Source: Sepiola atlantica
Lineage: Eukaryota; Mollusca; Cephalopoda; Sepiida; Sepiolidae
DNA: 64,000 bases
Assembly: GCA_963556195.1 (NCBI GenBank)
Contig: OY744517.1
Location: forward strand, 86,002,714 to 86,066,713
Direction of reading: 5' to 3'
This document shows, in pieces, positions 1 to 11,195 of the stretch. Within the stretch, counting starts at the first letter, position 1, and the number at the start of each line of letters is the position of its first letter. The translations under genes and the position numbers were made by a program. The notes below the pieces were generated by a model. That model did not search any database and had not been told where the DNA came from. It saw only the letters and a program-made list of their open reading frames with translations.

Positions 1-55
1 TCTGAACTAATTGTGGTTTCTGATTTACATGTGTTTGAACTGAGTCAGCTGTGAA

Positions 56-295
56 ATGGAGCCAGTTGAGTGTCACGCAGTGATCCGGTATTTGTATTTG
101 AAAGGACGCACACCAAAGGAGTCTTTTGATGAAATCAAAGAAACTGATGCCCCATCATATGACCTTGTAAAACGCTGACATCGTGAATTCAAACATTGCC
201 GGAAGTCTGTGGAAACAGCTCCCAGACCTGGTCGTCCCTCTTCTGCCATTGATGAGGCATCTGTCCTTCAAGTTGAGGCTGCCATTTTGGAATAA
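56..295 (+). pseudogene. Mariner-type transposase N-terminal helix-turn-helix fragment
   Basis: An 80-codon frame starts at ATG 56 and resembles the paired helix-turn-helix region at the N terminus of mariner/Mos1-type transposases (HTH_48 type), which binds the terminal repeats. The signature is VETAPRPGRPSSAIDE near the end, after a basic REF segment. One in-frame TGA at 176-178 sits where the family normally has tryptophan. The frame ends at TAA 293-295 and no catalytic domain follows. It is a dead fragment or domesticated-domain relic. Family assignment is from recognition of the motif. Confidence 0.6.
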
Positions 296-829
296 AATAT
301 GTTACTTCATAGAAAAAGAAAACCATACTTAGGATTCAATCAGATTAATATTTTAGTAATATATACAAACCTGTTATGAGGCCGAAGGTGTTGTTATGAC
401 AAGTTATACTATGTTAACACATATTAGTAGTTGATAGAGGATTCATGTTTTGTTTTCTTCATATTGAAACTGGAATGAATGGAATATACAATAAAAGAAA
501 TACACCAATACTTTTTGACATATGTTGAAAATAATATGGTGAGATTATTACAATATTAGTTTTTTTGTATATGCTAGTAATATTTTTGTTTTTTTTTAGA
601 ATTACCCTCGTTTATAATTGGTCAAGAAAATGTTTGCATTGCGTATGTTCAAATTAGTACTGCTGCTTAGTAGGTGAACACATGCATTATAGACTTATGA
701 TCATCATATCATATTCGGTTTCACGTCCGTTTTAGTTGCTGACATGTGTTGGACGACTTTTAGAAATTGACTTACAAAATTCATCTATCTCTAGCCAACT
801 ATTTACTCATCCCTCTTTTTTTCTTTTTT
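296..829. other. AT-rich non-coding stretch, nothing recognised
   Basis: AT-rich sequence with short poly-T runs. I see no coding frame, RNA gene or repeat boundary here. Confidence 0.5.
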
Positions 830-1175
830 ATCACTTATTCCCACACTTTCATTGGCCTTCCCCTTTGTACTGAACTTGCTATCTCAACTGTTCTACATCT
901 ACTTACTTAAGAACTCTCATCCATTCTTTCAACATACGATCGAAGTCTCTTGTTCTGCACATATCTCCTTATACTGTCAAAATATAATCTTTCTGAGGTC
1001 ATCAGATCTAAGCCTGTCTTTAAGACTCACGTTATACATCCATCATACTTTTCTCATATCATTTTTCTCCATGCAGCACATGTCCTCAACCCCCACAGGA
1101 CAAGTTTCACTTTCATACATTATCACACAGTGTACATTTTCCTGATAGATTCTTTCCCTTGTAGATATTATTTAA
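830..1175 (-). pseudogene. RTE-like LINE reverse-transcriptase remnant
   Basis: The minus strand reads ESETCPVGVEDMCCMEK and then YNVSLKDRLRSDDLR, the post-catalytic region of RTE-like non-LTR retrotransposons (usual form GSETWPV...MCNVSLKDR). Stops and frame breaks interrupt it. The nucleotide sequence matches 13740-14090 in the same orientation, so these are two copies of one family. The short plus-strand frames here are antisense shadows. Confidence 0.7.
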
Positions 1176-1894
1176 TTTATGAAACTATCATTTATGAACC
1201 ATAACAAACGCTTGACCAATCAATTTTGGATAAACATATTTCTAAAAGTAAAACTTCAACAAATCATATTTTTAATAATATTTTATATATCTCAATAAGC
1301 ATAATGGCGAGAGGTGTGGATGTATACGCCCATCCACCTGATCACAACATTGAAAATGCTATTACTAGTTTTGTAGTAATGATAAGGTTAATAAAGTGAT
1401 AATTAGAGGTTAAGTTGGCGTGTAACGGAAGTTGCGTTTTGAGAAAGAAGTATGTAACAAGAAAGCGAGATCGAATCTGTCTCTTGGGTGAATTGACGTC
1501 AGGTTCTTCCCCCACTTCACAGAGATGCCCGGAAAGATGCGCTTTATTTAGATGTACTTACTTAAAAGAATATGTGAGAACAAATAATTATTTCGTATTT
1601 TTATTTCTTTGTTACATTATCACAGATAAAAGGAAAAGGAGGAATACAGAGAAAATTCTGTTGTTACATTACGATTAGGATCACATTTACAACATGATCA
1701 ACTACTCACAGCGTGTCAACGACATATTCCAGTGTTCTCTGTCAACAAGGTTCTTACAAGTTATCTGGTTGGGGCGAAAGGATTCCCCACACGATATTAC
1801 ACATCAAACTTGAACAACCGACTCAAATTCTATATGAATCTTAATCTTACAAACGAAAGATAAATGACAACGAAAGATAAATGGGATGAGAGGA
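1176..1894. other. Non-coding stretch, nothing recognised
   Basis: No convincing gene. Short frames around 1415-1678 lack any domain I can recognise. Confidence 0.4.
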
Positions 1895-1968
1895 TGAAAT
1901 AGAAGAGGTAGTAAATGCAAAAGTCTCATAATCTAAAGTCAGTGAGTTCAATCCCTATACAGTGCAGT
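1895..1968 (+). pseudogene. tRNA-Met-like pseudogene or SINE head
   Basis: The anticodon-arm region contains AGTCTCATAATCTAAAG, which matches elongator tRNA-Met with a CAT anticodon. A T-arm/B-box GTGAGTTCAATCCC follows. The D-arm is degraded. It looks like a decayed tRNA or the head of a tRNA-derived SINE. Confidence 0.55.
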
Positions 1969-2569
1969 ACTTTTTACGTTGCTCTTTAATCACTACAAAT
2001 AAATGTCACTAAACATTATGCCAATATTTCATTGTTTGAATGTAAATAAATTTTCTTATGATATAAAAATGTGTTGAATATCCGTCTCTAGGGTACCATT
2101 ACGATAGAAATTTATGCAAATGACTTACAGAAAACACCTGTCTAGATGAATAACATCTGGGTATTGATACAGAGACACCGAAAAAAAGTGTGATAAATAA
2201 ATAGTACAGAGCTTGAAGCCATGTAGGTGGGGTGCCAGAGATGGTGCGGTTAGATTGAGTGTATAGGAGACATCCCAGAATCGATGTGCAGGTAAGTATG
2301 CATGGGTCTACAAAAATGTTAAATTAACCGGCTCCATTTCGGATTGACAGAAAGCAGTTGGCTAGCGAATTTGAGAGATCAACTTCCGTCTGCTCTTGTG
2401 CTCCTTCTCACTGACTCTACTTATTTGCTGCAACCTAACAATAACTGTTATATTTTTATACATAAGAGTTTGTCGTCGTTCTTTTAAGCACAGCAGCAAT
2501 ATGCAAAAACGTTGCTAATTTTTCAATGTTTGATTCGTTTGGAAAATGTAACATTTCCTGGGTACTCTA

Positions 2570-2570
<1 letters not shown>

Positions 2571-2608
<38 letters not shown>
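2571..2608. repeat. (TA)n microsatellite
   Basis: Uninterrupted alternating TA of about 38 bp. One of more than twenty such tracts in the window. Confidence 0.95.
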
Positions 2609-2612
<4 letters not shown>

Positions 2613-2761
2613 AGTAATTAGGCAGCATTCCTTCTCTTATGCATGTTTGGTTAAACAGTAGCGACAGCTTTTGTTTATTTATTTTTTGATTCGTTTTTTC
2701 GATTCATCGCACGACCGATTTGGTATTGCCGTTCATGTTGTATAAAAAATCGCCATATTTT

Positions 2762-2799
2762 CGCAAACGTTTTCGACCGACGTCGGTCACATTCAGGCG
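2762..2799 (-). ncRNA. Degenerate hammerhead-ribozyme-like motif
   Basis: Read on the minus strand: stem I CGC (2797-2799), CTGAATGT in place of CTGANGA, a self-complementary stem II with GACC/GGTC closing pairs, GAAA, a palindromic stem III AACGTT, then T and GCG (2762-2764) pairing with the opening CGC. The GA after CTGA is displaced, so the core is damaged and activity is doubtful. Confidence 0.4.
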
Positions 2800-2993
2800 G
2801 ATGCATGAGTATGCAAAATAAAAGATTGGTGAATTTATTAAGAAGACCTTTTTAAAAAACACTTCAACAACACTTCAACATACCTTCGCCCCCCTCATAA
2901 CGAGCATGGTTGATACAAGGTTTATTTACTTGAATAAACAACGCTTCCATTATGGGGAGACGAATACTACAATATGAGATCCCAAGAATGGCC

Positions 2994-2994
<1 letters not shown>

Positions 2995-3070
<76 letters not shown>
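2995..3070. repeat. (TA)n microsatellite
   Basis: About 76 bp of pure TA alternation. The poly-Tyr/Ile frame running through it is an artefact. Confidence 0.95.
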
Positions 3071-3072
<2 letters not shown>

Positions 3073-3497
3073 GCTTGGTATGTCTATGAAAAATCTAAGA
3101 ATTATGACGTCATGATGAGGAAATTGTGCCTGAAGATGCGAGAAAATGGAAACGCAAGTTTTAAATTTTAGAAAATATTTTTAAAATGATTTTTATTTAT
3201 TTATACATAAGAGAGAAAATAAGGCACTCATATGCTGCATTGACTGAAATAAGTGTTAGATTAGCCAATAAAGAACTTTTAAACATTTACATTGTTTGTT
3301 TTCTATTTAATACATTTATATAAAAAGCCTCCTTACAGTTTTGAGAGACAATGGATACACATTGTAAAGGTTCCTGTGCAAGGTATCTATAGTGAAGCAA
3401 CAGTTGCACAATCTCCAAACATATTTCCCATGAACTGACAATGCTTGGGTCCAGTAGTATTGGAATTATTATTAAGCACAGTGAATTCTAAGTGCAC

Positions 3498-3946
3498 TGT
3501 GATTGGATGAAAATCAGCCAATCACAGAACACTGCTTCAATCTCCGCAGAAAACCCAGGAGAGCGCCTTTTTTTGAAAATGTCGCGCTCTTCTCTCCAGC
3601 CTCGCAGCCGTTAACAACGTATTTTCAGCTGTGTCTGGTGTGAGCGGGCAAATGCGTTTTTAGTGTATATTATGCGCGAAGCCCTCTTGATGTTCTCAAC
3701 TACTCATCACAGCATCCTGTTACAAGACAACTGGTATTTTCAGTGAGTCCGCAAAGGCACTTCTTTTGCAAGCAACATTCTATTTCTTTCTTCTCTTTTT
3801 CATCTATATAAATACCCTTTCTTTATCCACCCAAGTTGTTTGTTATCTCTGTTCTTGTCTAGTCACGTTTTTATGCCACCAACTTTCTTCTAGCGGAAGT
3901 CTTCGTCCTTCATTTTAACAGGAAAAATCCCAACAGTAGCAATGAG
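3498..3946 (+). promoter_or_regulatory. Promoter-like block, possible solo LTR
   Basis: An inverted CCAAT pair (GTGATTGG and CCAATCAC, 3500-3529) is followed by a GC-richer stretch and a TATATAAATA box at 3805-3814. The block ends in ATCCCAACA near 3946, and the LTR-like block at 40440-41018 ends the same way (AATCCCAACA). This arrangement fits an LTR promoter. I could not fix a TG start or a target duplication, so a host promoter is also possible. Confidence 0.3.
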
Positions 3947-4013
3947 AAATCTAAAGTGATTTGAAACAATGCCGGAATAAGCAGAGAAAAACTGGTGTTA
4001 TATAACAAAAACT

Positions 4014-4134
4014 TGAGAGTCTAGTCTACTCTATTATTTAATCCATAGCTGGAGGGATAATATATTGATTCATACCTTTGTCGATGTTATTAGTGAAAGT
4101 GATGCAGTAGACCCAATAGAACTCGAATGCAGAC
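4014..4134 (-). repeat. Dispersed repeat, relative of 45985-46150
   Basis: Shares GAGAGTCTAGTC and the GGTTCATACCT-like and GAAAGTGATG blocks, in order, with 45985-46100. That second copy carries a tRNA-like head, so this is probably a truncated SINE copy. The tRNA part is barely visible here. Confidence 0.4.
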
Positions 4135-5330
4135 TTCGCTAGACTAATAAATCCAATTCGACCAAAGATTATAAGACTAAGTAAGAAAATTCTGGAGAGA
4201 ATTAACCAACAAATCAGGAATACTTATAACTTAAAACCAATGGATTAGTACCATAGATACAATTAAATGGTACACAAGAATTGCTAATAAAAACAAATGC
4301 AAATTTATTCAGTTCAATATTATGGAGTATTACCCCTCCATCACAAAAGTTCTATTTAAACGAACGATTAAATTCGCAAAAACCTCACTGATATTTTAGA
4401 AAGTTCATATAATTAGAAGCTGTGGCATAACTGTTTTTATTAGTTACAACAAGAAATATATTAAGAATAGACAACATGGATCTTTTGATGTCTCTATGGG
4501 ATCACTTGTCTCTGCTGAAGCATTGGAATTAGTAGGGCGATATATATTACACAATATTACTGAAAATAATGATATAGATGTAGAGGATATAGGCCTGTAT
4601 AGAGACTATAGTTTACTTATAGTAAGAAACTGCACTAATGTTAAATGCGATCAGATTAGAAAGGTGATATATAAGGAAATGAATAAAATATAGTTAAAAG
4701 TAAAAATGCTTAATACTATTAAGCAAGTGTATTTTCTAAATTTTTCCTTTAACCTTGAAGCAAATAAATATAAACCATTTATGAAAGAAAATTCTTACAC
4801 CATATATGTACACACGCAATCAAAACATCCACCCTTCATAATTAAACACATACCCAAGTAAATAGAAAGGAAAATTACCAAAAACTCCTCTGACGAAATT
4901 ACATTTAATAATCACAAAAGCATTTACAACCCGGCTCTAAAAAATAGGGAATACAAAAACGCTGATATAAAGAATACAACTACAGAAAGCACTATCAATA
5001 CGTCCAGAAATCGCGACCGAAAAATTATCTGGTTTACACCTCTTTTAAATCTAATGTTAAAAACGAAAATAGATTCTTAAATTTTATCAACAAACACTTC
5101 ACAGCAAGTAGAACGCTACACAAAATATTTAATAAAAATATATAAAAATTGAGATATAGCTGTAGCAAGAATTTAGAAATAATGATAAAAAGCACAATAA
5201 CAAAACGCTAAAAAACAATGACACAAACACTAATATAGTTAACAATAGAATCATAAATAATTAGAATTGCCAAATGTCTAATGAGTGCATCTTATAAAAC
5301 AATTGTCTAACTACCTCAGTCTGACTACAT
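4135..5330 (+). pseudogene. Penelope-like element reverse transcriptase, decayed
   Basis: Remnant of a Penelope-like (PLE) reverse transcriptase, which copies element RNA at a nicked target. In order: PIRPKIIRLSKKILERIN (from 4135), then from 4265 in another frame CKFIQFNIMEYYPSITK (usual FDI.EFYPSI), MGSLVSAEALELVG (4496), and IGLYRDYSLL, where the catalytic YRDD has become YRDY. KHPPFIIKHIPK (4820s) and a Trp-rich IIWFTPLLN segment follow. Several in-frame stops (for example after 4690 and after 4860) and one frame break kill it. A GIY-YIG endonuclease was not clearly seen, although a weak NCLTTSV-like piece lies near 5300. Confidence 0.8.
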
Positions 5331-5479
5331 ACTCACTTAGCTAATAGGTAAGAAGTTAAAAGCGAATGTTTTTATCACATTAATGATCTCTGAAATGGTA
5401 ATAAATTCTGTTATATGACTGTATACAGATCTGTGGTTCTATATATATTATATATGGGTGTTTGTGTGTATGTTAATTT

Positions 5480-5760
5480 ATTTTATGCTCCTCCCTGTGT
5501 TCAATGAGCTGACAGGCGCTCTTGCGAGCAAGACACTATCGGGTCAAGAAACTGGATATTCAAATATAGAAAGGGAAATGCTAGCAATCATATTCGTTCT
5601 GGGGACATTTCATCATCATTCATGGGGTCACAAGATAGTGATTTAAACAGATGAAAGCCTTTAGCCTCCATAACATTAAAGAGCATAGCACAAGCTCCCC
5701 AAAGACTTACGAGAATCTAGCTCAAAATTGAAAGATACACAAAGCCTAGATGAACGGCCT
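5480..5760 (+). pseudogene. Ty3/gypsy pol fragment (RT to RNase H junction)
   Basis: ASKTLSGQETGYSNIERE followed by MLAIIFVLGTFHHHSWGHK is the conserved junction of reverse transcriptase and RNase H in Ty3/gypsy polyproteins. TAA at 5643-5645 stops the frame just before a TDE (usual TDHKPL). A frame-shifted continuation reads IAQAPQRLTRI and then LKIERY. It is an isolated broken piece, with no gag, integrase or LTR attached. The next frame (5750-5941) has no domain I recognise. Confidence 0.75.
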
Positions 5761-5944
5761 GGCCCCAGCTACTATCATATATAAAGAACAAAACAACAAA
5801 CACAAGGGGACTAAAATCCCAGATGTCCGTTGCAGAAAAGCAGTTATTATTCAATCACTAGCACAACTGAATGTTCAAAAATTAGAAGAGGAGTTTGAAG
5901 GAAATCCTAACGGAATAAATAAAGGAATGGGCCCTTCCTGAACA

Positions 5945-6005
5945 TAGAAAGAACACACCAAGGTAACAAAACTTCTGGACAACCTCAATAGCTTTGCATT
6001 CCAGA
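5945..6005 (-). repeat. Short RTE-like LINE remnant
   Basis: The segment ACCAAGGTAACAA through CAACCTCAATAGC matches 14190-14245 in the RTE-like LINE copy. It is too short to stand alone and is assigned only by that similarity. Confidence 0.4.
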
Positions 6006-6956
6006 CACGATTTTGTCCACATCTGAGTTCTCATCCATTCTTAAGGAAATCAGTTGGAAAAAATGGTCGACTATTTTTAGATGAAGACATTGTTTCTTTG
6101 TAATTGGCGATGCCCAGTGTTTGATTCCACTTAAGCATGCTCCCATGCTCTAATCATGAAACATTGTAACATAATTTGTTCTTTCAATGATGTCACCACA
6201 CGAACACCAAGCATCTGTATTCTGTTTTTAAATTATTTTTGCTGTGTATAAAATAAGAGAAATGCTTTAAAAGTAAAATTCGAACAGATTTTTTCATTCA
6301 GATTTTTCATGCGATGCACCTTTTTATGAGTTTCAATTTTTATTTTATTTACATTCACGCCAGAAAAGTCAGTAATTGTTTCGACATTGTATTTAATGGC
6401 ACAAAAATAAGCTTGAAATCTGGTTAAAATAATTTTCAAAGTACATTTTTTTTATTATGAAACCATTATACTTTGCTTTGGAGAATCAAGTTCTGACTTC
6501 TGAATTAGCCATATTTGTTATTGAAACAAGTGAACAAACAGTTTTATTTGTTCGTGTTTACGTGGAATAACTTTTTTTTTTATTGATGTATAATATTAAA
6601 CTGACAGCATTGCACATTCATGGAATAGATTTCGAAATTCTTTTTATGAAATACATATTTTACACAAATGGAAAAACTAAGTAAACATTAATATACACGA
6701 CTGCCGACATAATTGATATAGCATTGCTTCGCCTCATTGCAATAAATATGCGTTCAAACAGCTCGTTGCACTATTCTGTTCACTTTTCTCCAATGTAGAA
6801 CAGATGTGTTATAGCATATTTTTGCTATGATGTTTAATATTGTATTAAAGATCCGAAAATTTCTTAGAAGCAAAGATAATTTTTAAATTAACACATCAAT
6901 GGACTAATGTTCCTTAAATGATCAAATAATTAAGTTAATATCAGACAACTAATATT
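6006..6956. other. AT-rich stretch, nothing recognised
   Basis: No coding frame longer than about 70 codons and no repeat I could place. Confidence 0.45.
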
Positions 6957-7125
6957 TGGAGGTGACAGTGGTTCAGTTGATAACAACACGGACTGACGAC
7001 CTGAGTGAGCCAAGTTTGAACCCAGTTGTTTCCATAGTATCACTTTCACTTAGGGATGGCGGCAATCTTCACGTGGTCCATCCTGCAAGAATGCCAACAA
7101 CAGAATCAAGCCGGCCAACAAAGTT
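6957..7125 (+). mobile_element. tRNA-derived SINE copy (tRNA-Phe-like family)
   Basis: A tRNA-like head with D-arm-like GGTGACAGTGGTTCAGTTGA, anticodon arm ACGGACTGACGACC and B-box AAGTTTGAACCCAG is followed by a body containing CACTTTCACTTAGGGATG. The same head and body recur in reverse orientation at 29395-29545, which supports a SINE family. Confidence 0.6.
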
Positions 7126-7179
7126 ATGCTATGCTGACTCATACAAATTTACTTCATCTAAAATTTAATACAAGAAAAT

Positions 7180-8569
7180 CTATAATATATTTGTGGTGCC
7201 TTTGTTTGTCTATCTGTCGGCGAGCTGTAATTGTAAACGAAGCCCATACCAAAATAAAACATAACTTTTACGAGGAATTCAATTGAGGTATTCATTTTGT
7301 ATTAGTTTTTTTTTACAAACTAGAACGACTGCTAAACCTTATGTCTAGAATACTCATTCCAATTTTGATCAAAATCCATCACATGATTTTGATCCTAGAA
7401 TATGTCTAAAATTTATAGCTTAAGTGTTCTTAAGAAGAAAATTCAGGGAGTTTTACTTAATTGGTGTCTAATGACTATGGATCAAATTTAATGCAAATCT
7501 AAAATATTGAAATTTTCAAATTGGAACTTGTTCCCATATTATGTCCCCTAAAACCCTTTAAAATACCCCAAAGAAACTGAAAGTTAGGGAATATTTATTA
7601 TTGATATCTAATACCTATTAATCGAAGGTATCTGAATTTTTACTAAAAGCTTGCACCCCATTTTTACTCTCTTTGTATGAAACAAAATTTAACTAAATAT
7701 AGCCCACATTACGCCCCCTTATGCCTAGCAACTAAGTTCCAAAATTCATGATGATCAGTTAATTAGTTTAAGGGTGAATCCTGTACATACAAATATATAA
7801 TGGCAAATAAAATATTGTGGCATTTTATTTTTTTTAGTTAATAACCTGAAAATTGAAAATAATACACATTCAAAATAAAAAGTAAAAATAATATTAAGTT
7901 CAGGGCTAAAAGCAGAACAACACAGGTGTCCTCATTCATTTTTGGCTAACACTGGTTGTGGTTGCTGGTATGTTTATAATCATGAAGTTTTTTTTTAAAT
8001 AAGGTGTAATATAAAACAGAATAATGATACACAAAAAGACAGCAAACGTGTGATTTTAGTGAAAGGCAAAAACACACAGAGTTTGTACCGGAAGATTTAA
8101 ATTCCACGTAATCTGATTACTAAGATTCATCAATAAAGTTGGACTTGTAATAATGCGATACTACTTGTGTTAATGCATACATTTTGGACTCAAAAGTAAT
8201 ATCAATTTAATGATTTATTAGTTGATAAGTTTGATCTAAAAAAACAAAAGAAAGAAATGAGTTACATTAGGATAAGCAGTAAGTAAATGTAAGTCTGATT
8301 TTTAAAAGCTTTTGATGGCAAATCATAATGTTATCTGAGAAATATATTTTAATAAACAACAAAAAAGTATCGTCTTCACATAATTGAAAGAACAGAAACA
8401 AATCTTTAACATGAGTGAATCTAAGAATGAAGTTTGTTTTCAATCAAATTATTAATCCTAAGAACTATTGACAAAAAAAAGTTTGTTCAACAAGGAACCG
8501 TTTTCCACTCTTGTTCTTAATTGCTTTACAAGTGTACCCATAACAAACCGTCTTTGTCTATATTAATAG
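7180..8569. other. AT-rich non-coding stretch
   Basis: No gene seen. The segment 7420-7790, with repeated CCCCTTA/CCCCTAAAA blocks, looks like an old repeat but I could not classify it. Confidence 0.35.
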
Positions 8570-8870
8570 GTTGAGGAAAATGTTTGTGCACTATGTGCAT
8601 GAAGTGCTGTATTGATCAGAGTAGACCAAAGTCAGATGGATTAACGTTTGGACTATAAGCTGGATGCAGCAGAACTTCAACAATGTCCAATTCTTCAATC
8701 TCGATACTAGTCATTCTGGTGGCATACAGCTTTACATAAAGCGTCGTCGATTTAAGTCTTGCGATAAAGTCGAAAAAGCATTATTCAATTCAAAGCCGAA
8801 AGATTAGAACTTTGAAAGCTTACATGTCGTTGGCAATGGAGGTCTTCATTTTTAAGAATAGTTGTGTTGT
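8570..8870 (-). pseudogene. Mariner transposase C-terminal fragment
   Basis: The minus strand reads VLLHPAYSPNVNPSDFGLL and then LQHF-like sequence. This matches the region around the third catalytic aspartate of mariner DDE/D transposases (usual LPHPPYSPDLAPSDYHLF). The PSD aspartate is present. Upstream sequence is frame-broken and the HDNARPH region is not intact. No terminal repeats were identified. Confidence 0.7.
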
Positions 8871-8972
8871 TGAATAAATTCTTGCAGGATAAATCATTAT
8901 TTTTACACAACATACAAACGTTTCCCTCAACCTAGTAATTTATGCTTACATTAAATTGTTATTGTTGTGCAA

Positions 8973-9520
8973 TCATCCCTATTTCGATACACAATAGACT
9001 CTTCTGATAAATGTATAATGCTTTGATGCTAATCCACACAGGGAGTCGAGTAGCAAAGTCAAGACCGATATACACCAGTCGAGCATCCGTTCTCGACAAT
9101 CAGTCTGACAAAGACTGAGTCATTTGTGTCACCTTTTAATTATTAGGCTGAGGTATTAGTCCTGGCCTTGCCTTTCCTCTTTGGAGAGGAGTTAGTTTAT
9201 CGCTAAGTGTCTGAGGCATCTCGACCGGGAAATGCTGACGGGTTGCCCAGACAATTTTTAAGAGGCCAGACAGCCCTTTCCGGCCTTGTGTCATACTGAG
9301 AAGTAAGTAAATACCGAGTCTAATAGCAGAAGCTAGACTGGCGACATTGTGATACTGTAATATAACCTCAATCTTCTTTTCGACATATGTATTTGTCATA
9401 TTTATTTATCATATGTATTTGTCATATTTATTTATCATATGTATTTGTCATATGTATTTGTCATATGTATTTGTCATATTTATTTATCATGCCCCTTCGA
9501 GGAAATAACAACTTGGCTCC
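8973..9520. repeat. Dispersed repeat A, copy 1
   Basis: Begins near CATCCCTATTTCGATACACA and ends near CCCCTTCGAGG. The two ends recur at 11865-12053, where about 350 bp of the middle is missing. A 12-bp tandem run based on TATTTGTCATAT lies at 9384-9490 inside it. The minus-strand 87-codon frame at 9136-9399 has no recognised domain. Confidence 0.55.
9384..9490. repeat. 12-bp tandem repeat
   Basis: About nine units of TATTTGTCATAT and TATTTATCATAT variants, internal to dispersed repeat A. Confidence 0.85.
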
Positions 9521-10009
9521 CTAGACCCGAGGAATCGATAATATAAATCCAAGGATTTATTTTTCTCACACGTAAGATTTGAAAAATATTTAAGCGCCAT
9601 CTAAACAATAACCCCCGCCCTGTCGAGAAATTTTTCGCCAACTTGACGACTAGACAAAAAATAAAATTGTTCATCAAAATCATCAAGGATTACAGCACAA
9701 TCTTGATACAAAACGAAAGTTAAGAGGATCATGTGGATTTAACTTTTATTGTTCTACTGACGAAATTGTTATTCAGTCGTTTTATGGTTATTACTTCACG
9801 TGAAGAAAAAACATAATGAAAACTAAATGAATATAGACCTAATTGAAAACAATTACTCGAATTATTATTCGTTTAAAAAAGTCGACGTAGTAATTCAGAA
9901 TATTAAACGAAAGACAACACAGATGAATTGAGGAAAGTTATTCATAAAAATGAAAACAAAAAATAGATGATTTCAAAGCAGCAATGCTTGAAAAACTTAA
10001 ATTTCAACA

Positions 10010-11065
10010 ATGGCAACAACTTGCTTTATAAAAAAAGAACCGAAGAACTACGGTTAGAAGTGTAAAAGTTCGCTGATTTGAGACAGAGGAAGTTCGAAGA
10101 GATGTTTCTACAAACTCAGGGGGAACAGAAAATTCTGTTGGAAGGGACAATATTAGTTAAGTGAACATTCTTTTTCACAATATGCTACATGAGATGTCAT
10201 TGATAATTTCATTTATACCCCCAAAAAGACATAATTTTTTATCGTATTACAGAAGGTATGAAGATTTGTACAATATAGTAAAAACTGGTAAAACTGGGAT
10301 GACTGTAAGAAGGTTCGCTTACTTCTTAGTAACTAAGTGGAATATACAGAATATGGTAAAAAAACTGGTAAAACTGGGATGACTGTAAGAAGGTTCGCTT
10401 ACTTCTTAGTAACTAAGTGGAATATACAGAATATGGTAAAAAAACTGGTAAAACTGGGATGACTGTAAGAAGGTTCGCTTACTTCTTAGTAACTAAGTGG
10501 AATATACAGAATATGGTAAAAAAACTGGTAAAACTGGGATGACTGTAAGAAGGTTCGCTTACTTCTTAGTAACTAAGTGGAATATACAGAATATGGTAAA
10601 AAAAAATGGTGATTTGATATTCAATGAAGCTGTTAAATTATTATCTCAACTGTTCAATCCCAAAACTTCCCTAATCCATAAAAGATGGAAGTGTATGAAT
10701 ATGGTAAGAAAATCCGACGAATATTATGCAAACATTTTTGCAAGTTTACAAGGTCACGTCAAATAAAAATACTCTTCATCAGATATGATGCCTGCCAAGG
10801 TGATGTTTGCCAGAAAGATAAGGTCAGTGTTCGACAAACTAATACCACATAAGCCAAGATCGTGATATTAAAAAACGAGTAATGAATAAAAATTATGAAG
10901 CTGGTGAGAAAGTTATATACCGCATGTACTAGAACAGCGAAACATACTGGAAAATGAGTATAATTGAAAAGGGGATTAGGAATATGGTTTACCTTGTCAA
11001 AGTATAGAAATGTGTGTATAAAATGCATTTAAATCAGATTTAAAAAATGAGATCGAATGGCAAAG
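10010..11065 (+). pseudogene. Ty3/gypsy gag remnant joined to integrase C-terminal tail
   Basis: The gag-like part reads RRYEDLYNI at 10250 and, after an inserted tandem array, NEAVKLLSQLFNPKTSLIHK then RWKCMNMVRKSDE (to about 10745). This is the capsid-region pattern of invertebrate Ty3/gypsy gag. The sequence then jumps to MMPAKVMFARKIRSVFDKLI (10780), and YEAGEKVIYRMY, WKMSIIEKG and NMVYLVKV (10880-11010), the C-terminal segment of gypsy integrase. Protease, RT and RNase H are missing, so an internal deletion has joined gag to the end of pol. Stops interrupt the second part. The Helitron at 11196 lies about 130 bp beyond. Confidence 0.7.
10274..10604 (+). repeat. 80-bp tandem repeat, four copies
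   Basis: GACTGTAAGAAGGTTCGCTT recurs at 10301, 10381, 10461 and 10541 with near-perfect identity. Since 80 is not a multiple of three, each extra copy shifts the gag frame. Confidence 0.95.
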
Positions 11066-11195
11066 AGAACAAATGCCCTGGGGAAGAACCCATGTTTCTT
11101 TTCTCAGGTTCGATGCATTTGATGTGCCGGCACCCCAAGCAGCTCCAAAAGGAGACAGTCAAAAAGAAAACGAAGAGAAGCAGTAATAATGGAAA

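Noticed and set aside
5750..5941. 63-codon frame after the gypsy RNase H piece
   Set aside because: No similarity to the expected downstream gypsy region that I can recognise.
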